A stretch of DNA of 64,000 nt from NCBI GenBank assembly GCA_023213395.1, contig CM041465.1, forward strand, positions 146,451,741 through 146,515,740, given 5' to 3'. The DNA comes from Cycas panzhihuaensis (lineage: Eukaryota; Cycadophyta). The translations under genes and the position numbers were made by a program. Shown piece after piece: positions 36,652-45,656 of this stretch. Positions within the stretch are counted from its first letter, which is position 1; every line of letters begins with the position of its first letter. The notes under the pieces are model-generated. The model was not told where the DNA came from. It did no database searches and saw only the letters and a list, made by a program, of their open reading frames with translations.

Positions 36652-37170
36652 TCACTCGTATCCATTAATAGAATCTTTAGAAGTTTCAATGGCTTCATTT
36701 GTCTGAGGATTCAGGCATTCATTATTTGCCTCACTTGCATGCTGGGACCTATGATCTTCAATAGGATCTCCCTTAAATCGATGAGGATACTCTATAAAGT
36801 TGTAATCCTGGATGTCACAAATTCCATTTAAATCATATTCACATCTTTTGATAGGATCACTCAAAACTTTATAAGTCTCGTTTATTTCTTAAAATTTTGA
36901 CTTTGTACTGCCTTCATCTTGTTGCTTATCTGGATGCCATTTTAGCACCAAATGAAGATAATTTGATTGAATTACATCCTACATAGCATCATAGTCAACT
37001 TCTAATATTATGTAATAATCCTCCAAGTTCAAGAAAAATGAGAGAAAATCAAATTTAATAGAACCCTCTTGCCACTGTCATTTCTCTTACTAGTTCTTAA
37101 AAGTTTGTTTATTCGAACTATCAAGCTTATTCTCAATACTAAGTGAGTGATTTCATGGACCATTAGCCAT
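36652..37170 (-). pseudogene. J-domain (DnaJ / Hsp40) pseudogene
   Basis: A frame of 173 codons runs without frameshift from ATG at 37170 to a TGA at 36652, interrupted by six premature stops (three before and two within the J domain, plus one at codon 6). The J domain is clear: EDYYIILEVDYDA for helix I, SNYLHLVLKWHPDKQQ with the diagnostic HPD at 36928-36936, then EINETYKVLSDPIKRCEYD. J-domain proteins stimulate Hsp70 ATPase. After YPHRFKGD the sequence departs from the homologues I know. No intron is visible. It lies in the leader region of element F, antisense to F. It could be a retrocopy or a captured gene fragment; the stops show it is not functional. Confidence 0.85.
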
Positions 37171-37688
37171 TAATAATAGCTACAACAATAATTATTTATG
37201 CTGTAGATGAAATTTTACACTTGCAAACTATAGAGTAAAAAAGAGCTATATTGTCTCCTAGTTCCACTACCCCCGTTAGCTCCTCCTGCCACCATTGTGC
37301 AAGGCCCTCAAACCATGGCCATTGTATGGGAGTGTGTCTATGTATCAGTGGGTGTGTGTTGGATGCTTGATGCTTCAGATCAACTCTTGTATATTTGCAC
37401 CAGCCACTCCACTTATGGCCACTATAGTTTATGGATTTAGGCATGTCCTCATAGGGCTAAAAAACATGGCCATTTGTAGACATCATTGAGACAAAGTGCA
37501 CAACCAACATCAGTGAATCCCTATAATAAAGGAAGAAAAATCTAAAATAGTCCTAGAGCCATTGTTATGTCCTTCATTTTATCACATTTAACTTCTCTGC
37601 TCTCTTTGTAGTTTGAAGACAAAGAAAACTTTGGTGAAAAATGAGTCTATTTTTTAATAATATTTATATATTTTCTTGGATATTTTTC
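37171..37688. other. Higher-GC unassigned sequence upstream of the J-domain pseudogene
   Basis: The part 37255-37500 is clearly less AT-rich than its surroundings (for example ctagttccactacccccgtt, gctcctcctgccaccattgt). Open frames on both strands (37196-37444 and 37295-37489) have no recognised motif. It may be the 5' flank of the ancestral J-domain gene or an LTR of an unidentified element ending at 37688. Confidence 0.4.
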
Positions 37689-37707
37689 TTGGCACCATCT
37701 ATGGGAA
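37689..37707 (+). other. Possible gypsy primer-binding site
   Basis: ttggcaccatctatgggaa resembles the ttggcgccgtctgtgggaa primer site that I recall from Tat-type gypsy elements, differing by three G-to-A changes of which two are at CpG. It could mark the 5' end of a further gypsy element nested in F, reading rightwards. I have no LTR partner to confirm this. Confidence 0.35.
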
Positions 37708-37961
37708 GTGATTTAAAGTAGATTTAATTGACTCTAATCATTTTTTAGTTAGCATTTATTGCCTGGTTATTATTATTAATAGATGAATGATTCTTTGATT
37801 TATTTTATCCTTTTTATAAAGTTTTATAAAAATTTAATTAAAATTGATAATCTTTTAATTCTATAGAATTTAATTAAGCACTGGCCCCCTTCATGCTCTG
37901 GCCCTCGGTCATGTTATCATGTTATATGACCATCATCTTCGATGGAATCCAAATTTTATTA
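37708..37961. other. Unassigned sequence left of element I
   Basis: AT-rich sequence with one GC-richer patch (actggcccccttcatgctct, then ggccctcggtcat) near 37880-37915. No frame or motif is recognised. Confidence 0.35.
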
Positions 37962-37966
37962 ATCAC
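37962..37966. other. Target site duplication, left of I
   Basis: atcac precedes the left LTR and is repeated exactly at 45652-45656, after the right LTR. Confidence 0.9.
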
Positions 37967-38409
37967 TGTTAGAATAGGTACTTGCATAATATCACAGGAT
38001 CACATTGTCAAGAAATCACAAGAAACATTTGACGTTGCACATGTACACAGGATTGACAGGTGGAAAACCCCTTCTGGGGAAGAAAAACCACCTCCTAAAG
38101 TTTCTATTTTATTAATAAAAATGCTAAACAGAAAACCATATAATAAAACCACCTACAAACCAAACCAACCTTTGAAAAGGCATATGGACAGCCCTCCTAG
38201 ATTCCTAGAACTATCTCCATGAATCTAAGAGATGATTAAATACTAAGGAGGTTCATTGGAATGCAGTTTCATAATTTCAACGACCTTCCATAAATTAAAT
38301 AAATAAACCTAACTTTAAAAACTTTACAATCACTTAAATTATATTTTAGACACGTGACAAAATGATAACATAAAGAAACATTATAAAGTTTATATTATAT
38401 CATCTAACA
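37967..38409 (-). repeat. 3' LTR of element I (443 bp)
   Basis: On the plus strand it runs from tgttagaatagg to tatcatctaaca, giving TGTTAGA/TCTAACA inverted ends. It aligns with 45210-45651 almost without gaps. Confidence 0.95.
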
Positions 38410-38422
38410 TCCCCCTTTAATG
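38410..38422 (-). other. Polypurine tract, element I
   Basis: On the minus strand cattaaaggggga lies next to the LTR start at 38409. Confidence 0.85.
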
Positions 38423-38457
38423 TAAACTTTTATATTGGAGAGAAAAGAAAAGCTTCA

Positions 38458-41400
38458 TCATGGTGATCCCCCTTTGATGGAGACTTCTTTTATCTGCAAT
38501 AAATCTTTGAGATGTAAAAACTTTGGTTCAGTTAATAACTTCATAAGAATATCAGTAATCTATAAATCTATGGGACAATAAGATAAATAAACAAGATTAT
38601 TAGTAACTAAATTACAAATAAAATGTTGATGTAATTCAATATGTTTTGTTCTAGAATGAGAAACAGGATTAGTAGCAATAGCAATTGCACCTTGATTATC
38701 AACTTTAATTTCAATTGAAGAGTTTAAAGTTAGACCAATTTCATTTAGTAGTGATTTTAGCCAAAGTGCGTCTTTACCAGCTTTGACTAATGCTCGATAT
38801 TCAGCTTCAGTTGTTGATAATACTAGTACCTATATTTTTTTACTTGACCAAGTAATAGGTGAGGAATCAATAAAAAATACATAACTAGAAGTAGATTTAT
38901 GATCATTTGAATCACCTGCCCAATCAGAATCAGTATATCCAATTAATGTTAATGGTTTATTACAAAAGTTATAAGTTAAACCATGAAATACAATATTCTT
39001 TAGATAGCGTAAGATTCGTTTAACTGCTTTCCAGTGAGATTCATGTGATTGTTGTATATATCTGGAGCATAAAGAAACAGCATAAGAAATGTCACGACGA
39101 GTGTGTGTAAGATAAATTAGACTACCAATGAGTTGTCTATAGAGAGTTGGATCATATAATGGAGTTGAACAATCAGTAGATAGTTTAACTCCTGGTTGTA
39201 AAGGATTGGATATAGGTTTAGCATTTTCCATGTTAAACCTCTGAAGTAAATCAAGAATATACTTAGGTTGGGATAGTGATATATTTGATTGATTTTGATA
39301 GATTTGTAAACTTAAAAAGTAATGTAATAAACCTAAATCTGTCATTTCAAATTTGTTCATTAAGGTTTATTTGAGATGATGAATATTATGGGTTGATGAT
39401 CTCGTGATAATAATGTCATCAATATAAAGAATTAGAATGGTAAGATTTTCATCTTCACATTTAAAATAAAGATTTGGATCACTAATATATTTAGTGTATC
39501 TAATATGGATTAAGTAATCATCGACTTTGGTATACCAAGCTCGAGGAGCTTATTTTAAACCATAAATAGATTTTTTAAGTTTACAAACTAAATTAGGATT
39601 TTCAATGAATCTAAATGGCTCTAACATGTAGATCTCTTCTTTGAGATCACCATTCAAGAAAGCACTCTTAACATCCATTTGGTAGATTTCCTAACCAAAT
39701 TTGGCTACAAGAGCAATAATTGTCTTGATTGTATTCATTTTTGCAACAAGAACAAAGGTTTCATTATAGTCAATGCCATCTATTTGGGAAAATCCTTTGG
39801 CAATAAGGTAAGCTTTATATTTTTCCACTATGCCTGTTGAATTATATTTAGTTCTATAAACCCATTTACAGTCGATTATATTTTTTCCAGGTGGAAGTGG
39901 AACAAGATCCCAGGTAGAATTTTTAATTAAGGCAGCAAATTCGGTCTGCATAGCATCTTGCCATATAGGATTGTTACTAGCTTATTTAAAAGTTTTGGGA
40001 TCATTATTTTCTATTATTTTTGCCATTAAAGCAAAATTTACATGAAGTTTTTATGCACGTGTGTACCTAGTATCAATAGGATTACCTATATTAGATCCAG
40101 CATCGACAAGCATTTTGGTTGCCCAAACAGGTTGCTTATGAGTAACTGAATCTGAGGTTGTAGGTTGATTTGATGTACTAGCTTAAAGAGAAGGATCTGA
40201 TTTAGTGGGTTTTGATAGGGTCCAATTTTGGACTTGAGTTGATAAAAAATCTATGATTTCTGGATCAACTTATTTATCAGAATTGTCAACCAAACGCGTG
40301 TTGGTTAACAAATCTTCAACAGGAAGTTCTACATAAGTAGATGTTGAAGAAGATCCTTCTTCATCAAATACTACATCACGCAAAATAGAAATGTTATGTG
40401 TGACTGGATCTAAAAGTCTATAGGCTTTACTCTCTTTGTTGTAGCCAACGAAGATATATTTTTGACTTTTTTTATCTAACTTTTTACGTCTTTCGTGAGG
40501 GATATGTCCCCACACGATACTACCGAAGATTCGTAAGTGTTGGATATATGGTTTTCTTGTAGACCATTTTTGTTCTGGAGTGACGTTTTGTAAACTTTTA
40601 TTGGGTAAACGATTTAATAAGTAATTAGAGCAGTTAATTGCTTCTGCCCATAGTTTTAGATCAAGATTCTTTGTATGTAACATGTAACGAGTTATTTCAA
40701 CAAGAGTATAGTTTTTACATTCAACAACACTGATTTGTTGAGGTGTGTATGTAACTGAATGTTGGAATTTGATTCCATATGATTTACAGAAAGAGGTCAA
40801 ATTTTTACTTAAATATTCCTTAGTATTATCAGATCGGAATATTTTGATTCTTGAATTGGATTGATTTTCTACTAATGTTTTATATTCAACGAAAATGTCA
40901 AACACTTAACTACGTATTTTGAGCATATAAACCCAACATTTTCTTGAATAATCATCAATGAATGTAACAAAATAACGAGATCTTAAGTATGATGGTATAT
41001 GAAAAGGTCCACATATATCAGACTGGATAAGTTCTAGTGGAGTAGTTGCTTGGTATTGAGTTTTGTGTGGAAATGGATCCATGTGTTATTTGCCTGTCAC
41101 ACAGGCTTCACAAATACCATGAACAGTGTTTAATGGTGGTAAACCATGGACCATTTCATGCTTGATTAAATATTGTAATTTGCCATAGCTAGTATGGCCA
41201 AATCTCACATGCCAAAGTTTACTGACTGAGTCAGATTTGGCAACAAAGGCACTAAATGATTTTGATTTATTATTTTGAAAACTGGTCATATTATAGAGAC
41301 ATGTATTATGATCAACAGGTCCTGAAGCAATACGTTTGAATTTGTGTAATGGATCTTTAATGACAAATTTATTTTTCTAGAATTTAACAACAAGGTCTTT

Positions 41401-41690
41401 TTGGCAAATTTGATATACTGAGAGGAGGTTTAGTAATAAACCAGGTACGTAAAAAATATCCTTGATTGAACCATACTTTAGGTTAACATCACTAGATCCT
41501 TTAACTTTGAGTTGATTACCACTATTGAAAGAAATCTCTTCTTCAGAGTTTATTTCAGATTGATAGGTGGTTAAGTTTTTTTGGTATCCAGTCATATGAT
41601 GGGATGCACCAGAGTCAAGGATCCATTGTGGTGGTTGTTTGGAAGGAGCAACAAATGTAGAAGTTGTTGTTACCAAGGAATAATTATGAA
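38458..41690 (-). pseudogene. Pol remnant (PR-IN-RT-RH), element I
   Basis: Protease: WILDSGASHHMTGYQKNL near 41620, D-S-G intact. Integrase zinc region: LWHVRFGHTSYGKLQYL and CEACVTGK at 41086-41230. Integrase core at 40270-40905: FRSDNTKEYLSKNLTSFCKS and PQQISVVECKNYT, where the expected NG before VVE and the following Arg are changed. RT: KWVYRTKYNSTGIVEKYKAY at 39691-39951 and the catalytic box LYIDDIIIT near 39410-39440, both aspartates intact. RNase H: WAGDSNDHKSTSSYVFFID at 38830-39360, then STTEAEYRALVKAGKDALWL. The frame ends at TGA 38458-38460 beside the polypurine tract. Only a handful of stops separate the open pieces. Confidence 0.9.
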
Positions 41691-42715
41691 ATTGACGGTT
41701 TTGTGGTTGAGATTATGAGTTCGATTAGAAATAGGATTGAGAATAGGATTGCAGTTTATTTTGCAATCCTTTGGAAGCTTTCCATGCTTCTAAAGCTATT
41801 CTAATTCTATAGACATTAATAGTATGGCCTCTTTTATGACAGTAGGCATAACTAGTGTTCTAAGAAGAAGCATTATTTCTATTAGAAATGAATTGATTGG
41901 AAGTATTCTAGTTTTTAGTTGGACCAGAATATTTAACATTATTGTGAGAATTAGATGGTGAACCTTGATGAGGTTTCTAGAATTTTTTATTATTATTATA
42001 AAAGTTGTTATTCTATTGTTTGTTTTTAAATTGTGGCTTAGTTTTAGAAAATAAAGCCTGTGAATGATCTTTTATTGCATCTATTTTGATTAACATTGTT
42101 TAATATTCAATCAACTGATTTGTCAGCTAATTGAATGTGATAGGTGGATTGCCAGCTTGTTGTCTGGTAGCTTGGTAAAGATTGAAGTGTTTTGGTAATT
42201 TATTAACTGCAAGAGGTATGAGCGTGTCGTTGTCTTTGACATGCATAGTTATTTTTTCCTATATCACCTTCTTTGGTTCTGGATTTAATGCAATTATCTA
42301 AATCTTTATTAATTGATTGAATTTTTGTTAAAAAATCCTCAACATTTGTAAAGTCGTCAAAAGTCAGATTATACAATTGTTCTTCTAGGATAGCTACTTG
42401 ATGTGTATCAACCTTGTTGTATTTTTCTTCCAAAGTTTTCCAAACAGTGGCTTAGTCATCTTTTTCAGAAAACTGCCGACTAATTTCTGGTGAGAGAAAA
42501 TTTAATATGGTGCCTAATACAGCATCTGAGTTCATTAGATATACCATAATATTCTTAGTAGCATCTACTTTTGGATTTTGGAATTCACTTGTCACATACC
42601 GCCATACTTTTTACTATTTGAGCTGATGGGATATGCAATTCCTCCAGTCGGCATAGTTTGAGCTGGTTAATACTAGAATTGGAACATAGGTGATTATCCC
42701 TAGTATTAATGCCAT
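41691..42715 (-). pseudogene. Gag remnant, element I
   Basis: The probable start is the ATG at 42715 on the minus strand (MALILGIITYVPILVLTSSN, then YADWRNCISHQLK). The open piece 42433-42203 has KYNKVDTHQVAILEEQLYNL followed by FTNVEDFLTKIQSINKDL, a typical Copia gag core. The zinc knuckle near 41840 reads YCHKRGHTINVYR, with cysteines changed to tyrosine by G-to-A transitions. Several TAG/TAA stops occur in the Gln-rich C-terminal part. Confidence 0.8.
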
Positions 42716-43429
42716 ATTGGGAGTGTTGAGGTGTATTTGAAGATTATGAAGGTGACTTGAAAAAATAATTACCTAATGAAAAAACACTGATCTTCACAAA
42801 GATATCTTAATTTGTATTGATTGATTTTAAGATAAAAAAATCATGTGTTTTTAAACAGAAATAAATAAACAATAATTTCTTAAGCAGTTATTTTTTTTTT
42901 TTTTAATTCTTTAAAAAATAGTCCCCCTTAGGAAAAAAAAAATCCCCTTTAGAAAAATAAATTGTCCCCCTTAAAATAAAAATTCCTTTTTACAAAAAAA
43001 TTAAATAATTTTCCTTAACGAAGTAAGTGATTTTAAAATATAACTAGGTATTTTGTTTCCCTTTTTATAAACAAAAATGTATAATGTTAAGGATTAAATT
43101 TGAATCTTATAGATTGTGTTAAAAGGAAATTAAAAAATGTAATGGTAAAAGATTAATTAGATTTACCTAGGATTAACTATATTTTAAAAAGTAGTTAAAT
43201 TTAATCATTAAAATGTATTGAAAGATAATAATAATAAGGGAATAAGGTTTATATATACCTTATAAGAAGAAAACATAAGAGAGTAGGATTTTGTTTACAT
43301 ATTCATAAAATGTTTGGAGGGGAAAGTAGGGAATGTAATTAAGAGAAAGAGTTTGTATTAAAAAAAAAAGTATTAGATTTATTTTAACAAGGTATTATAG
43401 GAGGGGTTAGTTATAATGGAGAAAATGTT

Positions 43430-44020
43430 TTAAGGGGAGGGAATTAGATTTAAGTCATAGTATAAAATATAATATGAAAGGGGAGAGGCACTTGATTTAA
43501 ATCAAAGTATATAATGTGGGGGGTTTGATTTTAAATCAAAAGGGAATTAAATCATACTATGATTTAATTAAAACCATAATGATTTTAAATTAAGATAAAG
43601 TGGGGGTTTTAATTTTAAACCAAAGTGTAAAATACAATGTGAGGGGGAGGATTTGATTTAAATTGAAGTATTAATATGGGGGGAACTTTTGATTTAAATC
43701 AAAGTGTTAAATTTAATGGGGAGAAAACTTTGATTTACATCAAAGTATTAAGATTAATAAAAAAAGTTTTCGACTTTAATTCATTTGAATCAAAAAGATT
43801 AAAAAGTATTTATTAGGTAAAAAAAAGGGGGGGAACTTTGATTATAATCAAAGTATTAAGGTATAATAGTTAACATCAAAGATTGATTAAAAACAAAGGA
43901 ATTTATAAAGTTTAGAAGGGGGGGAGTTTTGATTCATTTAAATCAAAAAATAAAAGGTTAATTTATTAATGTAATCGAGGGGGGGAGGGGGGGTTGTTTT
44001 AGATTAATTAAATCAAAAAA
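43430..44020. repeat. Array of G-runs and TTTGATTTAAATCAAA palindromes
   Basis: About ten imperfect units alternate a run of 5-9 G (plus strand) with variants of the palindrome tttgatttaaatcaaa and a short gtattaa/ataatg spacer. Clear palindromes are at about 43492-43506, 43524-43540, 43689-43703, 43729-43744, 43837-43852 and 43928-43946. G-runs become longest near 43977-43993. In the sense direction of element I these runs are C-rich. The array is flanked by further G-runs at 44103-44115. Confidence 0.75.
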
Positions 44021-44038
44021 TAAAATAATTGAACCCAT

Positions 44039-44400
44039 GGACCCGACGGGTTTTTACATTATATAAAAGAAAATTAAAATTAAATTTATTTAGAAATCCG
44101 AGAGGGGGGGGAAAGGAATGAAACCCTACCTTATTTTCACGCGGCGGCTTCGTCGTTTAGGGTTTATAGGCTGGTGAGGGTTTCTGCATCTGATCTTCTC
44201 CTCGTGGGTTAAAATCCAAGGAGATCGATGGTGGCGCTAATGTTTATTACAGGTCAAGGAGGAGCAACTCTAGTTTTCTCAAATGACAGCTCCAAGATTC
44301 TTGTCTGTTCTCATCCACGACGGCTCCAAGATTCTCGTATGTTCTCATCCACGGTGGCTCCATCTGATGGCATCTCCCAAAAGGTCTATGCACTCGCATA
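44039..44400. other. CpG-rich segment with telo-box motifs
   Basis: In a window where CpG is scarce, this segment has more than a dozen, including five in cacgcggcggcttcgtcg (44139-44156). The phrases gaaaccctacc (44119) and tttagggttta (44157) are telo-box (AAACCCTA) motifs, common in plant promoters and 5' leaders of highly expressed genes. It contains a short plus-strand frame (44228-44440, MVALMFITGQGG...), which I do not recognise. I read it as a captured host promoter or 5' exon region; the direction of the original gene is not certain. Confidence 0.5.
44288..44365. repeat. 34-base tandem repeat, 2.3 copies
   Basis: Units starting ctccaagattct begin at 44290 and 44324, with a partial third (ctccatctg) at 44358. 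The spacing is exactly 34 bases. It lies inside the CpG-rich segment. Confidence 0.8.
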
Positions 44401-44559
44401 TGGTTTGCCTTCAAATCCTATGTTGTGCCAAATTATCTAATGGATAATCTGAGGACTTTGCATTGGAGACTGCTGATAATCAGAGTGTAGGTCTGCAAGA
44501 CTTCAATCTGGGAATAACACAGACAATCTCCTTTATTTGATCTTTAAATTTAGAGGGGT

Positions 44560-44878
44560 TAAATAATAGCTTTCTATGCAAAACCCTTGCAAAGACAACC
44601 CATAGCCCATATATCAATGGCTATAATGTATTCAGTGGAAACAAGACACTACTTCAGGAACATAAAAGGTATTGAGCCAAAAATTGGGGTCATATTAAGC
44701 CAAAAACTGGGGTCATAGGAAGACCGGGTGCAGAGATTATCCGAGAGAGGCCAAAGTCGCATAATTTAATTCTCGTGCCATCATTGACTAGAATGTTGCA
44801 AGGCTTCACATTTCTGTGCATGGCATTTCTAGAATGTAGGTATTTAAGAGCTCTAAGAAGGAATCGATTTCCAGGATG
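44560..44878 (-). pseudogene. Protein kinase fragment (CMGC/MAPK-like), subdomains VI-IX
   Basis: The minus strand encodes [20 protein letters not shown] (subdomain VIa), [10 protein letters not shown] at about 44789-44818 in place of the catalytic HRDLKPxNIL, and [12 protein letters not shown] with the DFG motif at 44741-44761. After a frame disruption comes STEYIIAIDIWAMGC (subdomain IX, DxWxxGC). The catalytic Asp of HRD is Asn, so the product would be inactive. A 23-base tandem duplication at 44674-44719 accounts for the frame change between DFG and subdomain IX. The AIDIWAMGC form resembles MAP kinases and related CMGC kinases. The N-lobe and the rest of the C-lobe are absent. It lies in sense orientation in the leader of element I. 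Confidence 0.8.
44674..44719. repeat. 23-base tandem duplication inside the kinase fragment
   Basis: gagccaaaaattggggtcat att and aagccaaaaactggggtcat agg are adjacent 23-base copies with four differences. Because 23 is not a multiple of three it breaks the kinase frame, so it arose after the fragment lost selection. Confidence 0.85.
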
Positions 44879-45197
44879 TCAGAGATAGTCGGTTAGTTTT
44901 CATTGATTTCTTTATGTAGAAAACTTTAGATGGCTCTTTATGAGCTTGTTTATGGCCAGTTAATGGCAGTTCCTCTTATTTTTGTAGGCTATTTCTTGTG
45001 GCAGCTCTGTAGGGTTTCTTCAATGGCTACTTTTCTTGTAGGTCTTTTCTAGCTACAGGCTCGAAGTTCCTTCTTTAGTCCTCAGGACATATTCTAGGCA
45101 TATGCTAGTGTGCACAAACCCTTTCTCACCTAGTTCTAGCTTGTAGGAAGCCTTGCAGAATTCATTGCAACATAGAACTGATGTTTTTATGTGGAAA

Positions 45198-45209
45198 GCT
45201 CTGATACCA
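45198..45209 (-). other. Primer-binding site, element I
   Basis: On the minus strand this is TGGTATCAGAGC, a perfect 12-base complement of the 3' end of plant tRNA-iMet, directly after the 5' LTR. Confidence 0.95.
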
Positions 45210-45651
45210 TATCAGAATAGGTACTTGCACAACATCACAGGATCACATAGTCAAGAAATCATAGGAAACATTTGACATTGCATATGTACACAGGATTGAC
45301 AGATGGAAAACCCCTTCTAGGGAAGAAAACCCACCTCCTAAAGTTTCTATTTTATTAATAAAACTGTTGAATAGAAAACCATGTAATAAAACCACCTACA
45401 AACCAAACCAGCCTTTGAAAAGGCATATGGACAGCCCTCCTAGATTCCTAGAACTATCTCCATGAATTTAGGAGATGATTAAATACTAAGGAGGTTCATT
45501 GGAATGCAGTTTTACAATTTCAATGACCTTTCACAAATTAAATAAATAAACCTAAGTTAAAAAACTTTACAATCACTTAAATTATATTTAGACATGTGAC
45601 AAAATGATAACATAAAGAAACATTATAAAGTTTACACTATATCATCTAACA
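45210..45651 (-). repeat. 5' LTR of element I (442 bp)
   Basis: Plus-strand reading tatcagaatagg to tatcatctaaca; it is the partner of 37967-38409. The outer TGTTAG end has changed to TATCAG here. Confidence 0.95.
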
Positions 45652-45656
45652 ATCAC
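45652..45656. other. Target site duplication, right of I
   Basis: atcac repeats 37962-37966 exactly. Confidence 0.9.

Larger units (their letters stand above)
42716..45197 (-). other. Leader of element I containing foreign segments
   Basis: About 2.5 kb lie between the primer site and gag. From the gag side it holds AT-rich sequence with C/G-runs (42716-43430), a G-run/palindrome array (43430-44020), a CpG-rich segment (44039-44400), a kinase fragment (44560-44878) and unassigned sequence up to the primer site. A normal Copia leader is much shorter, so I infer acquisition of host sequence. Confidence 0.65.
37967..45651 (-). mobile_element. Copia LTR retrotransposon I (nearly complete)
   Basis: This is a 7685-base minus-strand Copia element with two 442-443 base LTRs, a perfect primer site, gag-pol, polypurine tract and a perfect ATCAC target duplication. 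It is the best-preserved element in the window. By hand count the LTRs differ at roughly 30 of 442 positions, mostly transitions. Its 2.5-kb leader (42716-45197) is unusual: it contains a protein-kinase fragment, a CpG-rich segment and an array of G-runs and palindromes. Scattered stops mean it is not autonomous now. Confidence 0.95.

Noticed and set aside
36652-37170. Functional J-domain gene
   Set aside because: Six in-frame stops, including two within the J domain, rule out a working protein.
37196-37489. Overlapping open frames on both strands in the higher-GC patch
   Set aside because: No motif, no codon pattern and overlapping opposite frames; likely chance.
43430-44020. CRISPR array
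   Set aside because: The repeats are short palindromes with variable spacing in a eukaryotic retrotransposon; there are no cas genes and no unique spacers of constant length.
44119-44170. Interstitial telomere repeat
   Set aside because: Only single AAACCCTA-like motifs in both orientations, not a tandem array.
44228-44440. 70-codon plus-strand frame in the CpG-rich segment as a gene
   Set aside because: No family is recognised, it includes a 34-base tandem repeat that is not a multiple of three, and it runs opposite to element I. It could be a first exon but that cannot be supported.
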